A stretch of 64,000 nucleotides of DNA from Bacteroidota bacterium (GTDB lineage Bacteria > Bacteroidota > Bacteroidia > 2-12-FULL-35-15). Location: contig JAQZBR010000007.1 in NCBI GenBank assembly GCA_029237775.1, positions 62,001-126,000 on the forward strand. Direction: 5' to 3'. Shown here piece after piece: positions 35,249 to 45,079 of this stretch (positions are counted from its first letter, which is position 1; the number at the start of each line of letters is the position of its first letter). A program made the translations under genes and the position numbers. Below the pieces are notes generated by a model. That model did no database searches and was not told where the DNA came from. It saw nothing but the letters and a program-made list of their open reading frames with translations.

Positions 35249-37141
35249 TTATCGGGAAATAATAAATTTCTGTGTACTAATAGTATTTCCGTTGTTCAAC
35301 CGCATAAAATACACGCCATTGGAAAGTGAGGAAACATCTATCGCTTCGTTTAAGGGAACGCTATTTATCAGGACAGTTTTGCCAACTAGATCAGTTACTG
35401 TATAAGATACTGCAGAATATGCTTTGTCAGACCCTATAAATAAACGATCGTTAGAAGGGTTTGGATAAAGTGTAAACGTTTGATTGTTCACCAGATTTTC
35501 ATTAATCCCAACTGCAGCAGCAGCAGTACCAAGTACAGGGTGCATCATAAGAGAGCCCGAAACAGGAGGATGCTGCCACGATCCATTAGTATTATAGTAG
35601 AGGTTATCCTGTGAATCGGTATTAACATCCACACCTATATTGATCGGCTGGCTAGTATTCTGATCAAAACCAATGAAGAATGTAGTTCCTCCGTTCAAAT
35701 AAACAGGCGCATCCAGATAATAACGGGTGAACTGGTCATGCCCACCGTGAGCATACTCCGGAATATCAAGCGTTGGATTTGCGTAGATCAGAGAGCCGGG
35801 TGCACCACCGGAATTAGCCCAGACCTTGAGCTTAAATGTATATTGTGATGCATCAGTCCATTGAGGATTGAAATAAATATCAATGCACCGCAAAGTGTCT
35901 GAAACCCTCAGTGTGAACTTTTCCGCTATCTGCGCATGCAAAAATCCCGCTAAGCCGAAAGAGATCTCCGCAGACCCATCATCGTAAGCATAGTAATTAT
36001 CAAAGATCTGTTTGTGCCTTACTGTATCGTTTATCCCACGTGAATTAGGGAAACCTCCGATATAGGATTCGAAAGTATATTCTGATTTTCCGGTAAGAGC
36101 CGGAATTTTGTAATTAATTAAGGGTTTGGCAAAATTAGGGTATGTGCTATAACCACTGGTGGCAAAGGGAGAGTAATTAAAGTTTCCGCCCGAATAAGTT
36201 GTATCGACCTGTACTCCGTTCTGGTCAAATATCCTGTAGTTAAAAGATCCGAAACTATTTACATTATTATTATTCCTGATGGTTATGTCGTACCTGCTTT
36301 TCATCATGCTGGTATCGTACTGTTGCCAGGGCACAGCATAGTAGTCTTTTAATAAAGACGGAGTGTCATACACGATGGCAAGGTCAGTAAACAATGTATC
36401 GGTATACCCTCTCCCCTTTTTCAGATATACATAGTCAATGTTCCAATGATCTCCGTTCCCGCTTAAAGTTGCCCAATTTGTAAAACGAAACTGAAAACCT
36501 TTTTGTAAAAATTCGGCATCAGTTATATGTATCATAATCAGATCCCAGGTCGAATCAGCGGTTGCAGCGCTAAGCCCACGCTTTGCCCATACATGATGCC
36601 AGGCACCCGTTACAGGCGCTTTGAATTCCAAAATAAGTGAATCGAGTGGATCAGGAAAATTACCTCTTCCCTGCGCCTGGTAATAAAAGCTGAAATAAAC
36701 TGAAGTATCGCCCGGATAATAAAGATCAATAGGCTTCGAAGTTAGTGTGTCAGCACGGCCGGAAGTATACATTCCCGCAGTGAAATCATAGGGATACCCG
36801 CCTTCATCTACGCCATCAAAAGTCGCAACACCCAGGGTTGGCGGTGCGATGCCCAACGTCCGGTTTACAAAAACATAGTTATTGATCCACTTGTTGCTAT
36901 CAGGATACGGGCCTTCATAAGAAAAATCATCAAAGAAGCCACTGGAGTCAAGGATCAGAGTATCCATTATGGAACGGGAGCGCAGGGAAATTCCGCGGTC
37001 CTGCAATTCCATACTTTTTTTTACGAGTGTACTATTGGTAACAAGCGGACTTGATACCCATCCCTGCGAAAATGCCTGAGCGGAAACCATCAGCATAACG
37101 AAAAGGGTAGCGCTTATTTTATTAGTCAACATTTTCATCAT
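35249..37141 (-). CDS. Secreted T9SS-sorted surface protein
   Basis: 630 residues. Signal peptide (ISATLFVMLMVSAQAFSQ). The body is beta-rich with several jelly-roll-like stretches (FYYQAQGRGNFPDPLDSLILEFKAP) and no catalytic motif I recognise. The last 80 residues (FTLYPNPSNDRLFIGSD, then GVYFMRLNNGNTISTQKFIISR) are a type A T9SS sorting domain, directing export across the outer membrane and cell-surface attachment. The start overlaps the PASTA gene's end by 20 bases, linking it to an operon with cell-wall genes. Confidence 0.88.
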   Translation of the reverse strand: MMKMLTNKISATLFVMLMVSAQAFSQGWVSSPLVTNSTLVKKSMELQDRGISLRSRSIMDTLILDSSGFFDDFSYEGPYPDSNKWINNYVFVNRTLGIAPPTLGVATFDGVDEGGYPYDFTAGMYTSGRADTLTSKPIDLYYPGDTSVYFSFYYQAQGRGNFPDPLDSLILEFKAPVTGAWHHVWAKRGLSAATADSTWDLIMIHITDAEFLQKGFQFRFTNWATLSGNGDHWNIDYVYLKKGRGYTDTLFTDLAIVYDTPSLLKDYYAVPWQQYDTSMMKSRYDITIRNNNNVNSFGSFNYRIFDQNGVQVDTTYSGGNFNYSPFATSGYSTYPNFAKPLINYKIPALTGKSEYTFESYIGGFPNSRGINDTVRHKQIFDNYYAYDDGSAEISFGLAGFLHAQIAEKFTLRVSDTLRCIDIYFNPQWTDASQYTFKLKVWANSGGAPGSLIYANPTLDIPEYAHGGHDQFTRYYLDAPVYLNGGTTFFIGFDQNTSQPINIGVDVNTDSQDNLYYNTNGSWQHPPVSGSLMMHPVLGTAAAAVGINENLVNNQTFTLYPNPSNDRLFIGSDKAYSAVSYTVTDLVGKTVLINSVPLNEAIDVSSLSNGVYFMRLNNGNTISTQKFIISR

Positions 37142-37940
37142 CTGTAGTTGTTGTATCCGGGTTAGCTACTTTATTTTTATCTGCAGAAAGAAAAATATCC
37201 ACTACAGATCCTAGATTGATCGATGTTTCTTTCCCACAGGCAGGTGTTTGCCTGTAGACTCTCGCTAACGAAGAATCTCTGGGCGAATCAAAAACTATTG
37301 ATCCGATAGTCAGGGAACTTTCAGAAAGTTTTTCCATAGCCTGCTTTCTGGTGAGTCCGTAAAGGCATGGCACTCCTACTTCTTCGTCACTTAAACCTTT
37401 TCCAACAACCAGATCTATTACTGTACCTTTTTCAATAGGCTCACCTGCTTTTATTTTTTTTCCTTTCACCATTTGCTCAAGAATGCAGTTTGCGCACTGG
37501 TCGGCCACAAATTTTGTCTTTCCCAGTCTCAATCCGTAACTGGTGATCATCGAAGCTGCTTGTCGTAATGAGCGATCAACCAGCTTAGGCATTTGTATTG
37601 TCGGTGGTAAAACCGATGTTACATATAAAAAAACGATTCTGTTCTTCTTCACTTCTGCTCCGGCTTCAGGCTCCTGTTTAACAACTGAACCTTTTGGTGC
37701 CTTCACATCATATATTGAATCAACGATCAGATACCGTACCTCCTTATCTCCAATGAACTTATCCAGCTCTCCGATCTTAACATTGTTAAAGTCGGGTACT
37801 TTTATATACTCACCATGATGAGTGGAAGATTTAAGCCATGATAAAAGAATCCAGAACAACAAGCTCATCAATACTATATAGATGGCCAGGTGCATTAAAA
37901 GTGTCTTGCTTTTTATAAATTGGAAAAGGCCTTTGAACAT
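37122..37940 (-). CDS. PASTA-domain membrane protein
   Basis: 272 residues. A short cytosolic start, one membrane helix (about 15-36), then three PASTA domains: 43-110 (IKVPDFNNV), 113-182 (IQMPKLVDRS) and 187-258 (VGVPCLYGLTRKQA). PASTA domains usually bind peptidoglycan muropeptides or crosslinks. No kinase or transpeptidase domain is fused, so this is a stand-alone wall sensor or scaffold. It lies 161 bases after the D-Ala-D-Ala ligase gene, fitting a role near the wall. A weak hairpin (37994-38000 with 38017-38023) is in the gap. Confidence 0.9.
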   Translation of the reverse strand: MFKGLFQFIKSKTLLMHLAIYIVLMSLLFWILLSWLKSSTHHGEYIKVPDFNNVKIGELDKFIGDKEVRYLIVDSIYDVKAPKGSVVKQEPEAGAEVKKNRIVFLYVTSVLPPTIQMPKLVDRSLRQAASMITSYGLRLGKTKFVADQCANCILEQMVKGKKIKAGEPIEKGTVIDLVVGKGLSDEEVGVPCLYGLTRKQAMEKLSESSLTIGSIVFDSPRDSSLARVYRQTPACGKETSINLGSVVDIFLSADKNKVANPDTTTTDDENVD

Positions 37941-38101
37941 AAAATTACGTACTGGAAATTAGAATACGAATGTACGAATTTTATGGGAACGGGAAAAGGC
38001 AAAGTTAATTGTCTTAGCCTTTTAAACCAAGCAAACAAAGGCAAGGCAACCTTATTTGAAAGGATTCGTCTTGATGTGATTTTTACAGTTATTTCCGAAT
38101 A

Positions 38102-40807
38102 TTACTCTGTTAATGCTTTTTGTTTTTTGAATCCGAAATCAAGAATTCTGTCAATAAAATCATAAGGCTTATACCCGTTGATGGCAGTCTGATGAAAGAT
38201 GCAAGTTGCCGGGGTCATGCCGGGCAATGAATTCACCTCAATAAAAACGACTTCAACTTTATCGGGATTGTAGATCCGGACAAATGCATCGATACGACAA
38301 TAACCATTAACATTAAGAACTTTCGCTGCAGCTCCAAGGGTTTCTTTCACCTTATCGGATATTTTCTGGCGGTCCTCCGGCATTGGTGAATACCTTGCAG
38401 GTGTTATATTTTGGCCTTGCCCGGCTAAAAATTTTTCCTCAAGTGAAAGCACTTCACCTTCACTCAATGCTTCTGAGGCTTCAAAGACTTCATACATCAC
38501 TTTTCCATCAGGTTCATACTTTGTGAGCATTCCACCCGTTATTTCAAGGAAGTGAAAAGCATCGCGTTTACTGATCAGCTCCTCCACAAGAATGACGCGC
38601 TTTTGCGGAAATTCCTCTTTTTCTTTTATATGAAGTAAATTAGCAGAAGCCTGATCCAACTCTTCTTTCTTACGGAATATCAAAGTTGCAAAAGCTTCAA
38701 ACTCTTCAGGAGTTTTGATCTTTCTTACCGCTGAACTGCAACCATCATCCACAGGCTTCGCTATGAAAGGAAAGTGTATCTTATTTTCAATGGTTTTGAG
38801 TATTGCTTTTTTGTCTGCATGCCATTCCTCTTCTGTGACTAATAAGTGTTCGGCAATTAAAAATCCATTCTCTTTTAACAATTCATTTGTGCGGTACTTG
38901 TCAATTGTGATCTGCGAACTATCAACCCCCGATCCGTTATATGGCAAGCCAACACTCTCCAGTTCAGCCTGCACTGCACCATCTTCGCCCGGCCTTCCGT
39001 GTAAAGCAATAAAGACACCTTCCACCATTCGGGAGAGGTCCTCGTAACTTATCCGTTTAGGTTTTGCAAGGCTTTCAGAACTGGAATATTTTGAAGTGAT
39101 ATCAGAACATTCTGAAATGATCTGTTTTATCATTTCATGGATCTTGTAATTATCTATTTTTTCTTTAATGTCATCCGCATTGTCTTTCAAAAGAATATTA
39201 ACAGGGATCTGATACAGGATATGCTCTTTGTCGCTGCCGGTCAGAAATACCGGTATAGGCTCATATTTAGACGATGAAGCGAGCTTCTCATAAATATTCC
39301 TTCCGCTCTCGACAGAAATATGTCTTTCAGAAGAGTATCCTCCGAGAATTACCGCCACTTTTATTTTCTTAGCTGTAGATTCCTTTTCCTGCTTAATTGA
39401 TGCATCAAGCGTTTCAAGCAACATATCGAACTTGCCGCTGTTCCTGCTTCCGGTGATACGTTGCGACAAAGACGTTCTGATTATGTAGGTTAAAAACTGT
39501 GAAGGGTTCAAACCGATTTCCGCGGCCTGATGAAAGAAAAATGACGAAGGCATCATACCTGAAGTAGTGTTTGGATCATTAAGAAAGATCTTTCCGTCTT
39601 TTGAAAGAAAGCCATCGATCCTTGCATATACATCAAAACTTAAGGCCTTGAACAAACGCTCACATTCTCTCCGGATCATTTGTATTTGCTCATTCGGGAG
39701 ATCTATTGGAGTGATCTTTCTCGAGAGCCCCGGTAGATATTTTGAGCGATAATCGAAAAGCTCTTTTCCTTTTCTGATCTCAGTCGGTGGCAATGCAACG
39801 GGATTGCCATCCTCTTTTTGTGCAACAATGCATGAAAACTCTTTCCCCTCAATAAAACCTTCAATAAGCACCTTGCTTTCACCATCAACTGCTGCAAGGA
39901 TCACTCCTTCATTTTCTGTTTTAAAAACGTGATCAAGATGAGCTATAAGATCGGCCGGATGAAAAACAGCTTCTTTACTTTTTAATTTGTCACTTATAAC
40001 CAGCAAAGGCATTCCGATTCCTTCACGGATATCGGCCAATGAGCGTACGAAGCTGATTTTCTGGTCATCTTTCATTGCATTCCATTCAGTTGCATCCTGC
40101 CATTTTGTAAAGAACGCTTTTTCTATCGCTTCCATCAGTGCAAACTTATCTTCTTTATGAAGAATGCTAATCCCTATGGAAGAACCTTGATTAGCGGGCT
40201 TCACGACCAATGGAAAACCAATTTCTGAACCGGCCCTTTCAAAAACATTTTTGCAATTACCACTGATATAATCATCTCTGTCGACAGTAAAAAATTTCGG
40301 ACTGTTAAAGCCGGCATTTACCATGAGCTGCTTCTGTATTCCTTTATCAATACCAATTGCAGACGGCAGTATTCCTGAACCGGAATATGGGATATTAAGA
40401 TATTCACACAAGCCCTGGATCTTACCATCCTCCCCAAAAGGGCCATGCAAGCATAAAAATGCAAAATCGAAATGCTGCTTAAGATCCTCGGGCGCTATCT
40501 TACTGCCAATTTTATTGATCATCGCAAGCTGTTGTTCGGATGATAAATTACCTATCTGCTCTGCATAGACCTGAAAATCCCCGTTCTTTTCAGGAATAAA
40601 CTCAGCAGGAGGATAAAAGTCGCGAACACTTCCTTTGTAAACATACTCCCAGTTAAGAAGCACAAAGTTTCCAAAGCTGTCTACGAAAACCGGAACAGCT
40701 TCAAACAATGATTTATTCAGATTATCATAAACTGTTCTTCCTCCCGCAAAAGATATTTCGCGCTCTTTGGAGAAACCTCCGAAAATTATTCCTACTCTGA
40801 TCTTCAT
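38102..40807 (-). CDS. ddl: Tandem D-alanine--D-alanine ligase fusion (two Ddl units)
   Basis: 901 residues, about twice a normal Ddl. Unit 1 (about 1-455) has EREIS with Glu15, ATP-loop KPANQGSSIG (203-212), ALPPTEI, FDYRSKYLPG, ARIDGF and the metal site as NDPNTTSGM (Asp411, Asn413). It also has an insert of about 80 residues near 218-305. Unit 2 (about 480-901) has GGYSSERHIS, a modified ATP-loop KPVDDGCSSAV, a diverged lid region (FHFLEITGG, EEKFLAGQGQN), CRIDAF and a classical metal site FIEVNSLPGMTP (Glu857, Asn859). Ddl joins two D-alanines for peptidoglycan. One unit may be regulatory, or both may be active. No frameshift separates the units. Confidence 0.88.
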   Translation of the reverse strand: MKIRVGIIFGGFSKEREISFAGGRTVYDNLNKSLFEAVPVFVDSFGNFVLLNWEYVYKGSVRDFYPPAEFIPEKNGDFQVYAEQIGNLSSEQQLAMINKIGSKIAPEDLKQHFDFAFLCLHGPFGEDGKIQGLCEYLNIPYSGSGILPSAIGIDKGIQKQLMVNAGFNSPKFFTVDRDDYISGNCKNVFERAGSEIGFPLVVKPANQGSSIGISILHKEDKFALMEAIEKAFFTKWQDATEWNAMKDDQKISFVRSLADIREGIGMPLLVISDKLKSKEAVFHPADLIAHLDHVFKTENEGVILAAVDGESKVLIEGFIEGKEFSCIVAQKEDGNPVALPPTEIRKGKELFDYRSKYLPGLSRKITPIDLPNEQIQMIRRECERLFKALSFDVYARIDGFLSKDGKIFLNDPNTTSGMMPSSFFFHQAAEIGLNPSQFLTYIIRTSLSQRITGSRNSGKFDMLLETLDASIKQEKESTAKKIKVAVILGGYSSERHISVESGRNIYEKLASSSKYEPIPVFLTGSDKEHILYQIPVNILLKDNADDIKEKIDNYKIHEMIKQIISECSDITSKYSSSESLAKPKRISYEDLSRMVEGVFIALHGRPGEDGAVQAELESVGLPYNGSGVDSSQITIDKYRTNELLKENGFLIAEHLLVTEEEWHADKKAILKTIENKIHFPFIAKPVDDGCSSAVRKIKTPEEFEAFATLIFRKKEELDQASANLLHIKEKEEFPQKRVILVEELISKRDAFHFLEITGGMLTKYEPDGKVMYEVFEASEALSEGEVLSLEEKFLAGQGQNITPARYSPMPEDRQKISDKVKETLGAAAKVLNVNGYCRIDAFVRIYNPDKVEVVFIEVNSLPGMTPATCIFHQTAINGYKPYDFIDRILDFGFKKQKALTE

Positions 40808-40859
40808 AAAATCTATGTTTTGGGTATGCCGGGTTAATAAGGAAAAAACCTTATGCCTA

Positions 40860-40867
40860 CAAATTTA
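40860..40867 (-). promoter_or_regulatory. Possible -7 element for the ddl fusion gene
   Basis: Minus strand TAAATTTG, exact TAnnTTTG, 52 bases before the ATG, in the short gap after rdgB. No -33 element. Confidence 0.35.
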
Positions 40868-40886
40868 ATCTTAAGGGTTGCGATAT

Positions 40887-41465
40887 TTATTTAAGTGATT
40901 GCAAGTATTCAACAAGTTTACTAACAGCAATAGCACGATGAGAGATTTTGTTTTTTTCTGACATCTCCATCTCGGCAAATGATTTGTCATAACCGTTCGG
41001 CTGAAAAATGGGATCGTAGCCAAATCCATTAGCACCTTTTTTCCCCTTCAGTATCCTGCCGTTTACGACTCCTGTAAAGAGCTTTTCCCTCCCGTCAATT
41101 ACCAATGATATAACTGTTTTAAAACATGCTTTCCGGTTTTCGACACGCTCCATTTCTGAAAGGATCTTTTTCATATTATCGTCCGCATTCTTTGCATCAC
41201 CGGCATATCTGGCGGATAAAACCCCCGGGTTGCCATTCAGAGCTTCTATTTCAAGCCCTGTATCGTCTGCAAAACAATTGCAATTATATTTATTATAAAT
41301 ATAAAATGCCTTTTGAGATGCATTGCCTTCAATAGTCGTTTGGGTTTCGGGAACTTCCTCAAAGCACTGAATATCTTTAAGTCCCGATAACGTAACAAAT
41401 GATGGAACTAATTGTTGAATCTCGGCAACCTTATTAGCATTCCCCGTAGCGAAAACCAACTTCAT
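40887..41465 (-). CDS. rdgB: XTP/dITP diphosphatase (RdgB/HAM1)
   Basis: 192 residues from the ATG that gives MKLVFATGNANKVAEI, the standard family start; a TTG nine bases earlier is less likely. Conserved FADDTGLEIEALNGNPGVLSARYAG near 65-90, GYDPIF near 148 and the KNKISHRAIA end. It removes non-canonical purine nucleoside triphosphates. It lies nine bases after the PKD/T9SS gene and precedes ddl on the same strand. Confidence 0.95.
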   Translation of the reverse strand: MKLVFATGNANKVAEIQQLVPSFVTLSGLKDIQCFEEVPETQTTIEGNASQKAFYIYNKYNCNCFADDTGLEIEALNGNPGVLSARYAGDAKNADDNMKKILSEMERVENRKACFKTVISLVIDGREKLFTGVVNGRILKGKKGANGFGYDPIFQPNGYDKSFAEMEMSEKNKISHRAIAVSKLVEYLQSLK

Positions 41466-41474
41466 TATATTCAA

Positions 41475-44400
41475 TTAATTTTTAACTATTTTTTGGATCA
41501 CCGTTTCATCCCTGAAACGGTATTTAAGGATATAGAATCCTTTAGGCAATTCCGATACATCGTAAGTGATCTTATGGAAGCCTCCATCCTTTGTTTCATC
41601 TGATATAACCTTAACTTTTTCCCCTCTTACATCGTAAAGCTCAATTCCAAGGATATCTGTAGAAGGAAGATATAAAGGAAGCGTGAGGATATTACGCATT
41701 GGGTTCGGATATACTTCAAATACAGTAAAATTATCCTTTTCAACACTATTACACAGTTCATTATTGGCAGGATTCTGATCTTCAAAACCATTTGGTTTTT
41801 GGACTGAAACGCATACATAATGATCATCCCCATCCAACTCACTTGAAGCAGTAAAGATGTAATTTACACTGCTGTTCCTCGGTAAAAATCCCCCCCAATT
41901 AATTTTAAGCATCGCATTATCATTGATCTTTAGATATACTTCCATGGTGTAAATATCAGTGCTTCCGAAATTGGAGAACCTGGCAGTGACATTCATAAAA
42001 CCATTTTGTATATCAGTTAACAGATCGGTTACCGCGACATCCATTACTCTGTTACTTACTTCAATTGGATGAGAAACACTATCAGCACATCCAAATATAT
42101 TGGAGGCGATAAGTGTTGTCTCAAACGTTCCTGTATCTGCAAAGGTAAAAGAAGGATTGCTGAGGTTACTTCCATTTACACCATCAAAGTTCCAAACATA
42201 ACTGTCAGCTCCCGTTGAAGTATTTGTAAAATCAACTGCGAGTGGTGGACTGCCATAATCAACGCTTGGATTAAAAGAAGCAACAGGTAAAGGATTTATT
42301 ACAACTGTTTGCTGAACAGTATCAGCGCAGCCCTGGTCGGAAGTCACCACAAGTTTAATATTAGTTAGTCCAGAAAGAGAAAAGACATGCTGAGGATTCT
42401 GAACCATTGATGTCCCATTTGGGAACGTCCAGGACCAACTGCTTACGTTGCCAGGAGCAACTGTAGAAAGATCATTAAACAGGATTGATGAGCCAACACA
42501 TCCACCAGCTGATGTAAATGCGGCCTGTGGAGTGGGCTTGACAGTTATAGTTGATGCTATAGTATCCCTGCAACCATTGGAAGCAGTAACAACATGTATT
42601 ACATTAAAGCCGGAGGCCGCGGAATAAATATGTACCGGGTTGGCAAGTGTAGAAGTCGGACTAGCATCCCCAAAGTTCCAGAAACTGGCGATTAAAGAAG
42701 TTGCAGGAGGAAGGGACGATGCATTTAAGAATTGCGTAGCAAGCCCGCTGCAGGGTATGCTATTTGTGAATCCCGCGACCGGCCTCTGCTTAATGGTAAT
42801 GTTATTCGTCAAGGTATCCGAGCATCCTGCAAATGTGGTAACGATAAGTGAAACAGGGTAAGTTCCAGGCAATGTGTAGTAATGACCCGGATTCTGGACA
42901 AATGAGAAATTATTTGAACCACTGGCAGTATCAGCAAAATTCCAACTCCAGGAATTAATTCCATCATTGAATGTGACTGCATTTGCATTAAACGAAGCGC
43001 CCGCATCCTCACAAAAACCAGAAGCAAAAAATGTTGCAATTGGCAAGGAATATATACGCACATTTTTAACAACAGAAGATGAACAGCCTTCGTTTGTAGT
43101 TACTTTTAGAATTACCTGATACGTACCTGTGTCCGAATACTGATGTATTGGATTCTGAAGCGAGGAAAGACCGGCATCTCCGAAATCCCAGGCCCAGGTA
43201 ACAACGGTATCACCGGACGGTGGAGAGGAGTTATCGGTGAAGCTTGTTAAGCCACCAATACAAACTCCTGATACCAAAAAACCGGATACCGGAGCTTCTC
43301 CCGAAATCGAAATATTTATACTGTCGGTTTTAGTACACCCGCCTACGCTGTTAAGCAGAACCCAATATCCCCCCCCGGGCGAAAAGATCTGTAAAGAATC
43401 ATTGAAGCTGCCATCCTGCCAAAGATAGCTTGACACCTCGGAAGCTCCCGATTGGAGGAACAATGAATTGCCTGCACATAAAGCAGTATCATTTCCAAGA
43501 GATGCAACTACTGGAAAACTGTCAACAGTAACCCAAGCTGTATCGGAAAAAGTAAAACACCCCAGTGTGTCTGTAACCTTAACGTAATATTGACCGGCAG
43601 AAGAAACTACGATTGAAGAATCATTGGAATTATCCTGCCATTGAAAGTTATATCCTTCTGATGACAAGCTTGTGCTTAAAGAAAATGTATTTCCATAACA
43701 GATTGTTGTATCAGAAAAAGAGAGATTTCCAGGATACGTAACAATGATCGTATCTGAAGATTGCTGACCAAAAACATCGGTCACCCTTACCGAATACATT
43801 CCAGGTTCCGTTACAATGGTTGTTTGAGTAGTGTCGCCAGTCGACCAAAGAAATGAGACAAATCGTGAACCTGCATCAAGCACTGTATCGCAGTAGCCGT
43901 ATGGAATAAAAATATTCTTTCCGAGGTTAACAGGCGGGGAATATTTCTGATAAAAATAGCTGTGAATTTTATTGAATTCACTTAGCGTGAGACGTGAATC
44001 AGTAAGAACAATTTCAGAATAATCCCCTTTCCAGAATTCACTTGTCCCTCCTGCACTTCCAATGAACAACTCATTTAATGAGAAAGGATCTGCTGTTGAT
44101 GAGAGGACTTTATTCTGTCCCAAAGGAGCAAAATTATTGGACGGAACCTTGTTAATGAAAAACTGTGAATTAGAAAAGCCCTGCGTGTATAATGCGGTTG
44201 AGCCACTGTTACCGTATAAAAGATAAGGGTTTGCCGAAGAGCTGATCACTGCCGAGTACCCGGAAAAGCTACCCGTGTGACTGCTATTGAGTACTCCAAA
44301 AAAACTGCTGACCGAAATATTTATATTATACATTAAAAAATCATTCGCCCCGTCAAACCGGACAACCGGCAATCCGCCCAAAGAATTTTCGACATATAAG

Positions 44401-44879
44401 GGTCTTTTTGAAGCAATAGGTTGAAATGCAGAGTCGGCACTTACTAAATTTTTCCATACTTCAACATTGGAAGCTGTATCATAAACCACTCCGGAATCGG
44501 CTGCAAACCATACTTTGCAAGAATTGTAACATTCAGGAGTGAAAACTGAAAAAGAGATCACAGACGACCAGACCATTCCGCTTCCTGTATTAGTACCTGT
44601 CCTGCAAAAATAATCAGAACAAAAACTTAATTCAACTGATAAGCTTTCCGCAGCTAAAACCGTATCGATTAAGGTAGTACTGAAATCTGAAACTAACGCG
44701 ACCTGAAGTCTATAGTTTGATACGTCTTTTACATGGTCCCATTCAAACTGAACAGATGAATCATTAAGGATCATTAAATTTTTCGGAAATACAATAGAAG
44801 AAGCCTGTGAAAAAACATGATAGCGACCTGCCAGGCAGATCAATAGAATAAATATGGTTCTTTTATACAAGCCAATCAT
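41475..44879 (-). CDS. Large PKD-repeat surface protein with T9SS sorting domain
   Basis: 1134 residues. Signal peptide ending HVFSQ. A fibronectin-like start (FEWDHVKDVSNYRLQVA), then a LamG/concanavalin-like region (about 130-320), Ig-like units built on (C)xGN(S/T) and YLWQDGS motifs (about 325-520), and five PKD domains between about 530 and 925, each with a WxFGD or WNF core and ending in an x-GC pattern. A CARDB-like unit follows (DVAVTDLLTDI) and a type A T9SS tail (VYPNPMRNILTLPLYLPS, then GFYILKYRFRDETVIQKIVKN). Probably an adhesive surface protein. It leads the minus-strand gene run. Confidence 0.88.
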   Translation of the reverse strand: MIGLYKRTIFILLICLAGRYHVFSQASSIVFPKNLMILNDSSVQFEWDHVKDVSNYRLQVALVSDFSTTLIDTVLAAESLSVELSFCSDYFCRTGTNTGSGMVWSSVISFSVFTPECYNSCKVWFAADSGVVYDTASNVEVWKNLVSADSAFQPIASKRPLYVENSLGGLPVVRFDGANDFLMYNINISVSSFFGVLNSSHTGSFSGYSAVISSSANPYLLYGNSGSTALYTQGFSNSQFFINKVPSNNFAPLGQNKVLSSTADPFSLNELFIGSAGGTSEFWKGDYSEIVLTDSRLTLSEFNKIHSYFYQKYSPPVNLGKNIFIPYGYCDTVLDAGSRFVSFLWSTGDTTQTTIVTEPGMYSVRVTDVFGQQSSDTIIVTYPGNLSFSDTTICYGNTFSLSTSLSSEGYNFQWQDNSNDSSIVVSSAGQYYVKVTDTLGCFTFSDTAWVTVDSFPVVASLGNDTALCAGNSLFLQSGASEVSSYLWQDGSFNDSLQIFSPGGGYWVLLNSVGGCTKTDSINISISGEAPVSGFLVSGVCIGGLTSFTDNSSPPSGDTVVTWAWDFGDAGLSSLQNPIHQYSDTGTYQVILKVTTNEGCSSSVVKNVRIYSLPIATFFASGFCEDAGASFNANAVTFNDGINSWSWNFADTASGSNNFSFVQNPGHYYTLPGTYPVSLIVTTFAGCSDTLTNNITIKQRPVAGFTNSIPCSGLATQFLNASSLPPATSLIASFWNFGDASPTSTLANPVHIYSAASGFNVIHVVTASNGCRDTIASTITVKPTPQAAFTSAGGCVGSSILFNDLSTVAPGNVSSWSWTFPNGTSMVQNPQHVFSLSGLTNIKLVVTSDQGCADTVQQTVVINPLPVASFNPSVDYGSPPLAVDFTNTSTGADSYVWNFDGVNGSNLSNPSFTFADTGTFETTLIASNIFGCADSVSHPIEVSNRVMDVAVTDLLTDIQNGFMNVTARFSNFGSTDIYTMEVYLKINDNAMLKINWGGFLPRNSSVNYIFTASSELDGDDHYVCVSVQKPNGFEDQNPANNELCNSVEKDNFTVFEVYPNPMRNILTLPLYLPSTDILGIELYDVRGEKVKVISDETKDGGFHKITYDVSELPKGFYILKYRFRDETVIQKIVKN

Positions 44880-44940
44880 TCACTAATGTATTTAATCATT
44901 AAAAGAGTCATCCGGTTTGCGACTACGTTCGATGCAATTC

Positions 44941-44948
44941 CAAAGATA
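44941..44948 (-). promoter_or_regulatory. Possible -7 element for the PKD/T9SS gene
   Basis: Minus strand TATCTTTG, exact TAnnTTTG, 61 bases before the ATG at 44879. No -33 TTG at the expected position. Confidence 0.4.
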
Positions 44949-45056
44949 CGAATATCCATCCTGATTCCCGTCCTATTTTAGTATCCGAAGAGATCCTGCA
45001 TTACAATCGATACGCTCCCTAAACCAAAATGAAATGAGTTGATAAACAATAAATAG

Positions 45057-45064
45057 TACTTTTG
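45057..45064 (+). promoter_or_regulatory. Possible -7 element for the flippase gene
   Basis: TACTTTTG, exact TAnnTTTG, 15 bases before the ATG. A TTG at 45039 is spaced at 15 bases, shorter than normal. Confidence 0.45.
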
Positions 45065-45079
45065 TTTTAAGAAGACACA

